NCBI GenBank assembly: GCA_037974335.1
Contig: CM075760.1
Span: 36,589,609 to 36,653,608 of the forward strand
Reading direction: 5' to 3'
Origin: Prionace glauca
Taxonomy: Eukaryota > Chordata > Chondrichthyes > Carcharhiniformes > Carcharhinidae
DNA: 64,000 nucleotides
The first letter of the stretch is position 1. Each line of letters opens with the position of its first letter. The notes under the pieces were generated by a model. It was given only the letters and a program-made list of their open reading frames with translations, did not search any database and was not told where the DNA came from. Shown here in pieces: positions 11,222 to 21,018 of this stretch. The position numbers were made by a program, and so were the translations under genes.

Positions 11222-11266
11222 ATTGGTATGTTGAATGTATGTTGGTATGTATGTTGGTATGTTGAC
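11222..11266. repeat. short tandem repeat (ttggtatg/aatgtatg)
   Basis: Several imperfect copies of an 8-12 bp unit 'ttggtatgt' lie just beyond the 5' end of the LINE. Confidence 0.7.
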
Positions 11267-11464
11267 ACTTGACCCTCGTTTATTATGGAAGTGAGACATT
11301 CAGGTGTATAACTTCCACCATTTACAGGAAAGTGCAGAAGATCCGCAGTGAGTCTCGATTCCCTCATCTGTCATCTGCTTTTCCTTTTTCTTCGTGATGA
11401 AGAACGATTTAAAAAATCTGTGAAATGTGTGCCATTTCCTTTAGTTCACTTATATTATCACTTA

Positions 11465-12150
11465 TGTCTGTCTTTTTGAGCACGCACTACTATCAGGTAT
11501 TTCAGATGGTGATTAACCATATTAGTCTCCAACTATAAACCCATTGAATTCTGTGTAGACTGATCGAGATGCGAATATCTGCCCGCTGTCAAAATCGAAC
11601 TTCCTTGTCAGTGCGTCAAAGAAAAGCGTTTCTTATTTCAGAGAAAGCATTTGAGGATGAAGTCAGAGCAATGATAATATGCCTTTAACATAAAGGTTCG
11701 CAAAAGTGTTGAGCAACAAACTGTAAATAAGCAGTTTTCCATTAACAAGTGGCAAATATTCAGACAAGAACTTTGAAGGCCGAAGTGGAGAAGGGTTCCA
11801 TGTGAACAGCAGTTGAACATGGGTCAGTCGGTCCTAAGACATGAAAAAGCTTAACGAACGTTTCTGCTCGGTTTCGAACCGGGGACCAGTCGCGTGTTAG
11901 GCGAACGTGATAACCACTACACTACAAAAACAGGATGACGGGGTAGTTGGAGCAAGCCTGCCTGTCTGCAATGTTCAACTACGCTGTGTTGCTGTTGGTT
12001 CCGATGGTCAGACTGAGAGCCCATGTCACTTAACTCAGGAAGACAACCGTTACTTTCAATCTGATTGTACGACCTAACCCGAACATCAATATTTAAAAGT
12101 ATTCGTGTCGCAAATATCTAAGGGAGCAATGATTTCTACCCATTTTTTAT
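11465..12150. repeat. tandem duplication, unit 1 (carries tRNA-Val)
   Basis: Unit 1 shares ordered blocks with unit 2 (12,375-12,940): 'tttttgagcacgca', 'tggtgattaac', 'gttgtcaaaat'/'ctgtcaaaat', 'cagtgcgtcaaa', 'agcaacaaactg', then the tRNA-like part, then 'tgcgttgctg'/'tgtgttgctg' and 'atttaaaag'. Matching blocks are about 910 bp apart early in the unit and closer later, because unit 2 has internal deletions. Confidence 0.75.
11860..11931 (-). tRNA. tRNA-Val (anticodon AAC), slightly degenerate
   Basis: On the minus strand the 72-nt cloverleaf has the acceptor pair GTTTTTG/CAGAAAC (with one G-T), the D-arm 'tagtgtagtggttatca', an anticodon loop CTAACAC giving AAC, and a T-arm with ggttcgaaacc. 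The T stem has one mismatch, and the base pair closing the anticodon stem (27-43) is T-C. Box A and box B are both good. The sequence is very close to vertebrate tRNA-Val(AAC) but the mismatches leave doubt about function. Confidence 0.8.
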
Positions 12151-12267
12151 CCCATGATTCTCATCTTCCTTCGAATAACGTACCCGCGACACTGAATTCG
12201 CATGAGGTTTAGCAATGAACTTACATCATGTACACTTCGCTCATGCTTAATGAGAACGACCCAACAA

Positions 12268-12340
12268 TGCTTCTGCCCGGTTTCGGACCCCAGATCTTTA
12301 TGCTTGTGAGATGAACGTGACAACCACTACACTAAAGGAA
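12268..12340 (-). pseudogene. tRNA-Val-like relic (would-be CAC anticodon)
   Basis: On the minus strand the D-arm block 'agtgtagtggttgtca' and a T-arm 'ggtccgaaacc' are recognisable. The anticodon loop reads CTCACAA, and the anticodon and acceptor stems pair poorly. It belongs to the repeat cluster that contains the better copy at 11,860-11,931. Confidence 0.75.
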
Positions 12341-12374
12341 AAGCTGTTACCTGTATTGCAATATCACCTGTACC

Positions 12375-12940
12375 TGTATTTTTGAGCACACAATACTACG
12401 AGACATGTTTCAAGTGGTGATTAACTATGTTAGCCTGCACCCATTAACCCATTAAAGTTTGTTGTAGACTGAACGAAATGCTAATATGCGCACGTTGTCA
12501 AAATAGCAACGTTTCTTGCCTGCCAGTGCGTCAAAATATTCAATATTTATTTTACAGGAAGCATTTGAGGCCGACGTCAAGCAAAGATAATATGAATCGG
12601 GATTCGGATAATGGCCAGCAACAAACTGAAATCATGCAGATTCTTCTCAGCCGAAATGAAAAACCTTAATGCATTCTTCTGCCCAGTTTGGGATCAGGGT
12701 CCTTTACAAGCACTACACTCCAGAAATAAATGACAGCATATCGCCGCTAGTCGGCCTGATCACAATACTCAACTCCACTGCGTTGCTGCAGGTTGGCATG
12801 GTCAGAATGAGAACCCATGCCACTTAGTACAAGAACACATTCGTTCCGTTCAAACTGATGGATCAGCTTATCTTGTAATTCCAAATTTAAAAGCGTTCCT
12901 CCAGCAAATGTCTCGGGGAACTCAATGATTTAAAACTCAA
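12375..12940. repeat. tandem duplication, unit 2
   Basis: Diverged, shortened copy of unit 1 in the same orientation, including its own tRNA relic at 12,671-12,727. Confidence 0.72.
12671..12727 (-). pseudogene. truncated tRNA-Val-like relic
   Basis: Only 'ggagtgtagtgcttgta' (D-arm side) and 'aaactgggcagaaga' (T-arm and acceptor side) remain. The anticodon arm is lost. It is the unit 2 counterpart of the tRNA at 11,860-11,931. Confidence 0.7.
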
Positions 12941-13029
12941 TTGTTTTAGTTCAGAGTTCAGAAGATGTTGAGTAATATTCTGCCCGATGATGACAGGTTC
13001 ATTCTTGTCCAGCTCACAGCTCCTTTGTC

Positions 13030-13100
13030 TTACATTTCATCCAATCAGCTCCGAGTATCTTCAGCCTCCAATTCATGACGTCAGAGAGAGGACGTCAGAG
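13030..13100 (+). promoter_or_regulatory. CCAAT/CRE-like cluster
   Basis: A CCAAT box (ccaatcag, about 13,040) is followed by a perfect CRE palindrome TGACGTCA at about 13,075 and a second GACGTCA about 17 bp later in a short duplication 'gacgtcagagagagg'. The arrangement resembles a promoter. The 75-codon frame that begins here has no recognisable motif and runs into a transposon end, so no gene is claimed. Confidence 0.35.
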
Positions 13101-13254
13101 AGAGGAGCAGGAACCATTTGAATCTGATCTCAGAACAATGAGCTGTACAGAAGAACTTCAGAGAATAGGGAAGAGGAGTTGCAATACACCATTTGCTCCT
13201 TCATTCGGGCCGGTTCTGCCATTCAGTAAAACCATCGTTTATCTCTCTCACAGT

Positions 13255-14170
13255 AAGACGTCTCACAACATCAGGTTAAAGTCCAGGAGGTTTACTTTGT
13301 AGCACGAGCTTTCGGAGTACTGTTCCTTAATGAGGCGAATTGAGTTTAAAAACAGGGCACATTTAAACACAGACTCAATTGCAAAATAATGGTTGGAATG
13401 CGAGTCTTAACAGGGAATCAAGTCTTTACAGGTACATACAATGCGATGGAGAGGGGGATAATGACATGTCAAAGCGGTGTGAATTGTCGCTAACCAGGCC
13501 AGTTAGTAGGATTTTGCAAGCCCAGGCCAAATTGTGGGGGTTAGACGTCGTGTAACATGAACCCAAGTTCCTGGTTGAAAGGTTCTCATGTGTATGGAAT
13601 TTGGCTATCAGTTTCTGCTCAGCCATTCTGCGTTGTCGTGCGTCTTGAAGGCCGCCTTGGAGAACGCTTACCCGAAGATCAGTGGCTGAATGCTTGTGAC
13701 CGCTAATGTGTTCCCCAGCATGAAGGGAATACTCTTGCCTGGTGATTGTCGAGTGATGTTGATTCATCTGTTGTGGCAGCGTCTGCATGGCCTCGGCGAT
13801 GTACCATGCTTCAGGACATCCTTTCCTGCAGCGCGTGAAGTAGACAATTTTGGCCGAGTTGCATGTGTATGTACCGTCTATCTTGTGCATTCTGTTCTCA
13901 CCTGTGATGTTGGCATCCACGTCGATGATTCAACGCGTCTTGCAGAGGTGGCAGCAGCAGGCTTGTGTGGGGTGTGGTGTTCACTGTTCCCTTGAAGGCT
14001 GGTTAGTTTTCTAAGAACAATGGTCTGTATGAGGTTGCTTTGTTATTTGAAGGCGAGGAGTGGGGTCATTGAGATGGCCTCCGCGAGATATTCGTCTTCA
14101 TCAATGATATGCTGAAGGTCTCCGAAGAAGATGTCATAGCTTCTCCATCGCGAACAAGGTGTCTTGTTGT
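13255..14170 (-). mobile_element. Penelope-like element, GIY-YIG endonuclease end
   Basis: The minus strand encodes NSAKIVYFTRCRKGCPEAWY, a decayed form of the GIY-YIG endonuclease start (VVY..C..GCPEAWYIGET in better copies of this family). It then has a His/Arg-rich stretch with EYSLHAGEHISGH and RRMAEQKLIAKFHTHE, which is the C-terminus typical of Penelope-like elements. The left end (13,255-13,350) has the family's 3' UTR block with 'cacgagctttcgga'. The RT part is missing; the element is 5'-truncated and old. Confidence 0.78.
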
Positions 14171-14194
14171 CTGCACTCTAGGGATGTAGTATAG

Positions 14195-14449
14195 AACCCT
14201 ACAGAGCATAGAACCCTACAGTGCAGAAACAGGCCCTTCGGCCCATCGAGTCTGCACCGAACACAATCTCACCCAGACCCTATCCCCATATCCCTACACA
14301 TTTACCTGCTAATCCCTCTAACCTACACATCCCAGGACACTAAGGGGCAATTTTAGCATAGCCAATGAACCTAACCCGCACATCTTTGGACTGTGGGAGG
14401 AAACCGGAGCACCCGGAGAAAACCCACGCAGACACGAGGAGAATGTGAT
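14195..14449 (-). mobile_element. SINE type 1, head missing
   Basis: Tail and body are well kept: 'accctacagtgcagaaacag', the reverse complement of the GGCCGAAGGGCCT signature, 'cctatccccatatccct', 'gactgtgggaggaaaccgga' and 'acccacgcagacacgagg'. The tRNA-derived head is absent beyond 14,449. Confidence 0.87.
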
Positions 14450-15417
14450 ATAAACTTGTCATCACCGCTACCACAGGAAGCAATTGACGTCATATCTGGT
14501 GCTGCCAGGAAACTGAATAAATGGAGTAAGACAAAGTCATAAATCTCATTCAGCCTCCTCCACCATTTAATAAGATCATGAAAAAATAAAGTCACCTTAG
14601 TCCCAACTGAACATATGTTGTTATTTATTCATCTGATAATAAAAGGAAAATGCTGCGGATGCTGGAAATCTGAAATTAAAAACAAAAAGTGCTGGATCAA
14701 CTGAAGTAGTCTGGAGAAAACGGAGTGAACATTTCAAATCTAAATAATTATCCTCCAGGGATATTCATCTTATTTGTTTCCCTTTGGATGAAGATGTTAT
14801 ACAAAGGTAAACGGAACAGTTTAAAAGCTGTGGACATTTTTTATTAGGTAGCTGAAAATGCTCGAAGAGCCGAAAGGCCCAATTCTGACCATATTTCCCA
14901 TATTCTAATTAGTGCGGACAAGGCGATGGTTATGGTGATGTGAATGTGTCAGCGCGGCTGGACGAGCTAAGGTATAATTTCAGTTTCTAGTGCCTGTGGC
15001 GATTCTGCTTCAGTTCCTGCCTCTGACAAATTTCCAGCTGGTTTTGTCTTTGAGGCGTGCTTGTATCTCCTGAGGCCTCTATCACTCTCTGTGTGTGACT
15101 CAGCTCACCGATGTGAACACGTTTATCTTTTTCCAACACAAACCTGATTCACATTAGTTCAAAAGGTCATGTCAAAATGTTTCGGACAAAAGTCGTTAAG
15201 GTGAAAGATGTAAGATGCGTTTGTTATGCTTAGAAGGAGCTGCAACAAAAAATGTGAATGATGTTAATGGTGATTCTCAGGAGTGCATTGTAAGCTTGGC
15301 GATTTTGCAGGTCGATTATCTTTTACATTTTCAAATCAGAACAATATGAGATGCCAATTGGGAAAGCGCATTTACTGTCCGCTTATTCTCGGACTTGAAG
15401 GAGTTCTGGCGCAACTT
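14450..15417. other. intergenic stretch with one repeat fragment
   Basis: A copy of the 'gatgctggaa' interspersed repeat lies at 14,640-14,745. The rest shows no gene or clear element up to the tRNA-Lys. Confidence 0.5.
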
Positions 15418-15490
15418 GCCCGACTATCTCAGTCGGTAGAGCATAAGACTTTTAATCTTAGGGTCGTGGGTTCGAGCCCCACGTTGGGCG
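15418..15490 (+). tRNA. tRNA-Lys (anticodon TTT), intact
   Basis: A 73-nt cloverleaf with all stems paired: acceptor GCCCGAC/GTTGGGC (two G-T or equivalent pairs), D-arm with 'ctcagtcggtagag' (box A), anticodon stem TAAGA/TCTTA around loop CTTTTAA, and T-arm GTGGG/CCCAC with ttcgagc (box B 'ggttcgagccc'). The discriminator base is G. A T-run about seven bases downstream ('ctttatttt') can serve as the Pol III terminator. The structure looks functional. The T-arm and 3' acceptor half match the vertebrate Lys(CTT) isoacceptor, so it may be a CTT gene with a changed anticodon. Confidence 0.93.
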
Positions 15491-15944
15491 CCTTTATTTT
15501 AAAACGTTGCTGTTTTCCTGAGTGAGCTCCAGCTCTCCATTTCTCCGACAGTGCCACTGCTGAAAATGATTTTTTCTCCATGCCGCTTTGTTAATCCCTC
15601 AGTTATTATTTTGTGAATGAAATGTGCCCCCATCCTTTTGAAGTCGGAGAGTTTAGTGCTTAATTCAATAAGAAGCTTTTTTTCAAATCGTTTAGCATCA
15701 GATTTGGACCCAGATCTGGGAAATATTTGTGTCATTGGGAAAAATAAAATCTATCCCATTATTAGCGGGATTTTATCTTGTATCATCATTTCTATCGTCA
15801 AGGCTTCCCAACCTATCATTGTCCTTTTCCTGTTCTTGATTTTCTGAGCATGACATTTCGAATTCAACGCAAAATGGTACAATTCCGTGATTTTCACACA
15901 ACAAATTAAATAACAGTTGTTGCACAACAATAAATTTTCGTCAT

Positions 15945-16415
15945 TCGGCATTCGGCCTCTGACCTTCGGGTAAGCATTCCCCAAGGCGGCCTTCACCACA
16001 CACGACAGCGCAGAGTCGCTGAGCAGAGACTGATAGCCAAGTTCCGCACACATGAGGACGGTCTCAACAGGGATTTTGGGTTCATGTCGCACTATCTGTA
16101 ACCCGAATGACTTGCCTGGGTTTGCAAAACCTCATTTACTGTACTGTCTGGAGACAATACACATCTCTTTATCCTGTGATCAGTGCTCCTTCCACTCACA
16201 TTGTCGGCCACTTTAAGACTTGAACAGCAGGTTAGGTGTAAGGATTCGCATTCTAATCAGTAATCTGTAAACTGTCTGTGCTGTTATATGCTCTGCCTGA
16301 GGCCAGAACTCTCCATCCACCTGACGATGAGGGAAACCTCGAAAGCTTGTGAGTTTACTATCAAATAAATCAGTTGGACTTAAACCTGGTGATGGCAGAC
16401 CTCTTACTTTATTCA
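15945..16415 (+). mobile_element. Penelope-like element, 3'-terminal fragment
   Basis: Same family as 13.3-14.2 kb but in plus orientation. It starts in the C-terminal block ('gaccttcgggtaagc', 'cggccttcacca') and passes through RRVAEQ.LIAKFRTHED-type coding text. It ends in the 3' UTR block 'cgaaagcttgtgagttt', 'ggacttaaacctggtgatgg'. It is a short decayed relic. Confidence 0.7.
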
Positions 16416-16499
16416 GCCCATTCAGAGTACAGTTAAGAGTCAACCAAATTCCTATGGATTTGGAGTCACCTGTCGGTCCGACCATTTAAGGATAGTGGT

Positions 16500-18480
16500 T
16501 TGCCCTCTGCAGCTTTTCCAGTGCTATTACATTACTCCTGCAAGGTGAGTTTCAGAACTCCACACAATACACCAGCTATTGCCTAACCAACAGTTTATAT
16601 CGTTACAACATCAGCTCCATTCTCTCATAAACTCTTTGCCTTGGCTAAAAATGGCAAGCATACCACATGCCTTTATCAACCTCTTCATCCACCTGCCCTG
16701 CTGCATATCCACAACAAAGCCCCTCGGAGCTTCACAGGATCCTTTTGGTCATGGTGTATTCCCTTGCCTTCTTTGTCCTGCTCGAATACATCATTTCGCA
16801 TTGATCGGGATCGAATTCAATTTGCCACTGATCAGCCCATCTCACCAGCTCATCTATATTGTCCAGCGACGGGACTCTATCCTGCTGTCAATTTATCGCC
16901 TCACAAATGTTTGTATCCCCGGTAACTCACCGATCAAGTTCCCACTTTCAAGTCTAAATCATTCATATAAATAACAGATGGAAGGACCCCAAAACCGATC
17001 CCCATCGGACCCCAAAGTACTAACGCTTCCAGTTTGAAAAAAAACTTATTAACTGCTTTATGATCCTGTTCTGCTACATTAATGGACCGCTGTACATGCA
17101 CTCTACATTGGTTACATGTGATTTTCGTTTCGCAATATCATGCTGACTCTGCCTAATTACCTTGAACTGTGCCCTGCTATAACATCTTTAATAATCTCTT
17201 CAACTATTTTTCCTCCGACTGAGATAATGCTAACTGTCTTATGGCTTACCTGTTATTCAAAAAAAAGGTCACATTTGCGATCTTCCACTCCAACAGAATT
17301 TTCTCCGAAACTCAAGAGTTTTGAGAAATTGGAAACAATCAACAATCTGATCAGCCACTTCTTTAAGAACCAGCCAGTGAGTGCCATTCAGATGCCGGAA
17401 TTTCTCAGCCCACAGACCCAACAAATTGTTCAATACTATTTGCTGCTTATGCTGACTTTCCTGAGTTCTTCCTCCCTTCCATTTCCTGATTTACAGCTAT
17501 TTCTCGGATATTACTTGTGCCCACTGTAATGAAGCCCAGTGTAAATACCTCTTTTAGTAATCTGCCACAGCCCAACTTTCCATTACCGATTTCCCAGATG
17601 CACTTTTATGGGGCCATCGCTCACGTTATTAATTCTATTTTTAGTTCAATCGCTAAAGAAATTCTTACTTTTCATGCTAAAGTTAATGGTTAGCTGTCGC
17701 TGATACTCCAGTGTTTTTTTTCTCTTTTCTATAATTTTGCCGTTCTTTTAAGTGCTTTATATCTTTTCCAATCTTCTGATGTGCTATTCATCTTTGCACA
17801 AGTTATATTTTGTTTTCTTCAATTTAATGTTGTCTTCAACGTTTTTAGATGACCTCTGTAATTTTTACTTTCTTATTGGAATGTATCTATTTTGTGTTCT
17901 GAAGTGTCCATTCAAATGTCTTTCGTTGAACCTCTACTGATTTATCCTTTAAAGACATTTTTTGTTCTCTCTCGCGAGTTCCACTTTCCTTCCCCCATAG
18001 TTACCCTTATTTAAGTTTAAAATAATAGTCTTTTCTCCCTCAAACTAAAAGCAAAATTCAATCTTATTATTATGATATCTGCTAATAAACAGTACCTTCG
18101 CCAAAAGTTTCAATGAATCCCATTCCATTGCACAATATCAAGTCTAGTATAACTTACTCACTGGTTGGTTGCAAAACGAATAATTCTATGAAATAACCCA
18201 GGGGAAAAAAATCTATTATGTCCTCATCTATGCTACGTTTACCCATCTGATTTTTGCTATCTATATGTAGATTAACATCATCCATGATTATTACCATACC
18301 ATTCTGACAAGAATACATTATCTCTTGCTTTATAATCTGTCCTTCCATATAGCCGCAGTAAGGGCCCACAAGTGACTTATTACTTTTATCACTTCTTACC
18401 ACAACTCAAATTGCCTCCATATCAAGCTTTCCTGATCTTAGGTCATTCCGCTCTAATGTCATCATTAATTATCAGAGACA
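16500..18480 (-). mobile_element. old, heavily decayed CR1-like LINE
   Basis: Scattered blocks match the order of family B on the minus strand: RT C-terminal blocks near 16,550-16,860 ('gaattcaatttgccactg'), a 'tcatgctgactctgccta' block near 17,140, and endonuclease-side blocks near 18,120-18,330 ('tattgcacaatatcaagtct'-like, 'catccatgattattacc'). Similarity is low and many indels separate the blocks, so this is one of the oldest LINEs here. It contains the left arm of the inverted repeat. Confidence 0.65.
17662..17842. repeat. inverted repeat, left arm
   Basis: This 181-bp arm is the near-exact reverse complement of 18,669-18,848, with a handful of differences (including one base at 'cttctgatgtg' versus 'cttctcatgtg', and T8 versus T7). 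It lies inside the old LINE relic. Confidence 0.93.
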
Positions 18481-18574
18481 CACACCATAGAGAAAGAAAA
18501 TATTGTAGAAGTCGGGAGACATTTGGAGCTCAATAGACATTGTTCGTTTTGATTTAATGGTATAGTCACTACGT

Positions 18575-18655
18575 TATGAAATAAAAACCGAAAATGCCGG
18601 ATAAATTCAGCACGTCTGAAAGTTTCTGCAGAGATAGACAGAATTAATCTTTAAG
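18575..18655. repeat. interspersed repeat fragment ('gatgctggaa' type)
   Basis: Block 'gaaaatgccggataaattca' followed by 'cagcacgtctgaaagtttct' and 'agagatagacagaatta'. It is a decayed copy of the repeat also seen at 1.06 and 14.64 kb. Confidence 0.5.
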
Positions 18656-18668
18656 ATATATATGATCT

Positions 18669-18848
18669 ACGTTAAAGACAACATTAAATTGAAGAAAACA
18701 AAATATAACTTGTGCAAAGATGAATAGCACATGAGAAGATTGGAAAAGATATAAAGCACTTAAAAGAACGGCAAAATTATAGAAAAGAGAAAAAAACACT
18801 GGAGTATCAGCGACAGCTAACCATTAACTTTAGCATGAAAAGTAAGAA
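18669..18848. repeat. inverted repeat, right arm
   Basis: Reverse complement of 17,662-17,842. Its right border coincides with the 5' truncation point of the LINE fragment that follows. Confidence 0.93.
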
Positions 18849-19517
18849 ACTCTGCACCCTGAAAGTTGGGAATCAAGTAGATAAGGTTGTTAAGAAGGCA
18901 TACGGTGTCTTGGCGTTTATTGGTAGGGGGATTGAATTTAGGAGTCGCAGCGTCATGATGCAACTGTACACAACTCTGGTGCGGCCACACTTGGAGTTTT
19001 GTGTGCAGTTCTGGTCCCCACATTACAGGAAGGATGTAGAGGCTTTGGAGAGGATGCAGAGGAGGTTTACCAGGATGTTGCCTGGTATGGAGGGGAGATC
19101 CTATGAGGAGAGACTGAGAGATTTGGGGTTGTTTTCGCTGGAAAGAAGGCGGCTAAGAGGGGATCTCATTGAAACATATAAGATGATTAGAGGTTTAGAG
19201 GGTAGATAGTGATAGCCTTTTTCCTAGGATGGAGAAAGCTAGCACGAGGGGGCACGACTTTAAATTAAGGGGGGGTAGTTATAGGACTGATGTCAGGGGT
19301 AGGTTCTTTACCCAGAGGGTGGTGAGGGACTGGAATGCCCTGCCAGCTGCAGTTGTAAATGCACCTGGTTTGGGGGCGTTTAAGAGATCTGTGGATAGGT
19401 TTATGGATGAAAAGGGATTGGTTTAGGCTAGTGGGTCATTGTTTTGTAACTGGTCGGCGCAACATCGTGGGCCGAAGGGCCTGTTCTGCGCTGTAATGTT
19501 CTATGTTCTATGTTCTA
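18849..19517 (+). mobile_element. CR1 LINE family B, 3' fragment
   Basis: A 5'-truncated copy that starts in the RT C-terminal region (LKVGNQVDKVVKKAYGVLAF) and runs through FTRMLPGMEGRSYEERLRD and the 3' UTR with GGCCGAAGGGCCTG to terminal TTCTATG repeats at 19,499-19,517. It closely matches 60,355-61,002 and the full-length copy at 6.9-11.2 kb. A small change at about 19,200 splits its reading frame. Confidence 0.92.
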
Positions 19518-20940
19518 CTTACAGTACTGAGGAAAAGTTAAGAAAAACTACATAGTAAGCGATGGAGTAGAATAACAGAATGTAGATAGGTCAGCACCAA
19601 AGAAATATGGACAATTCTATCCCGAACATAAAGACAAAGAGGAGTGTTAATGATTCCATGGAGGAATGAAGGATGTTAATGGTGGCAAAAGGCGAGCGAA
19701 TGATGGAACTGACCAAACAGTGACAGGTGCTCAAATAGGTGGATGGTTTCTCTTGTGTTGGGGCAGGACAGGAGATCGGAAAAAACAACTAACAGCAATC
19801 TACAAATGTTGGGGGTGGGGGACGGGGTGTTAAAATTAATAGGGATGGGGAGGAGGGTTAATATCCATAGTTTTTGAAATCAACGTTGATTCCAGTATCC
19901 TGCAATGTTCTGAAAGGGAACATGAAGTTTTGTCATTCAAATCATTTGGGCATCAGCAAAGCAAAGCAGTAGGTCTACGAAGGGCATGTGGGCATGAGGT
20001 GAATTATCTGACATGTTTCCCTGTTGATATTATCAAGGCCGTAGCTCACTTACAGAACGATCATTTGTTCTTGACAAGCGAGATGACGATTAATTCTCTC
20101 GATTGCATTTGCACTACACTCTGCGCTGTCTCCGATATCAATGTACAAGGACAATAAATTTTATATATATTCCACTATATTCCATAATACCTTGGTACTG
20201 CTCGCATTTCATGAGGGTTAGTCTCAGTTATTATTGTACCAAAAAATGTATCTTTCTATTTTATTCCGACAGTGTCTCCACGTTCACTGCACTTAATGCT
20301 ATAAGTTCTAAACCATGTCCCGACAATTATTTGTCCCAACGATACATCAAAATATACACAACAGGGCACGTGTCAATAGTTCCTTCACTAGAAATTCTAA
20401 ATTCATTCTTGATCTTTTGAAAGCACTTTCAACATGTGTGATCTATCAGAACAACCTAAGTGCTGTGGTGTTTCCACAGAGTGCAGCATTTGCTTGTGAT
20501 GGGTTCCACTTCATACACCTCCTCCATGTTAGCAAATAGTTATTTCAAATTGTTCGATTATAAATCTGTTCAAATCTTTGTATAACAACAGAATACTAAA
20601 CACGAGGAAGTTAACAAAAAAACAAATCAACTCGTCAATTATAACCACATTATGGTAGGATAGGAAGATATGTTTTTCATTAGAGATGTGACCTTAGCTC
20701 GGTATACAAAATAGGCACTTTGATTGGTGCAGATGCCAGGACCGAGACTTGGCGGAGACTTATGGGCCGAGCAGGTGCCGCAAATTTGCAGACAACAATT
20801 CACCCAAGTTGGCAATATGTTCAACTCCCTAACTAATGTAACAAATGAAAGGCATGAAATCATCTTTTAATCTGTTTGTTCTCTGACCTGTTAATAATGT
20901 AGATGTTGTAATTTAACTGTCCCTCTGGAGACTCTGACCT
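19518..20940. other. no recognised feature; 5' flank of receptor gene 1
   Basis: AT-rich sequence with a G-rich patch at about 19,810-19,860. No exon, RNA gene or repeat could be supported. Confidence 0.5.
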
Positions 20941-20942
20941 GG

Positions 20943-20948
20943 TATAAA
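20943..20948 (+). promoter_or_regulatory. TATA box of receptor gene 1
   Basis: TATAAA lies 76 bp before the chosen ATG. Receptor gene 2 has a TATA box at nearly the same distance, which supports both start choices. Confidence 0.6.
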
Positions 20949-21018
20949 GGAGAGAGTCTTTTGCTCTTGCGCTGATCGTATGTGCAACTTGCAGAATTCA
21001 ATTAGTTTCTGAAAGGTG

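Noticed and set aside
13075-13302. 75-codon frame after the CRE cluster
   Set aside because: Runs into the 3' end of a Penelope-like element and has no recognisable domain.
18835-19209. Possible gene fused to the inverted-repeat arm
   Set aside because: The frame starts in the arm by chance and then reads LINE family B RT C-terminus.
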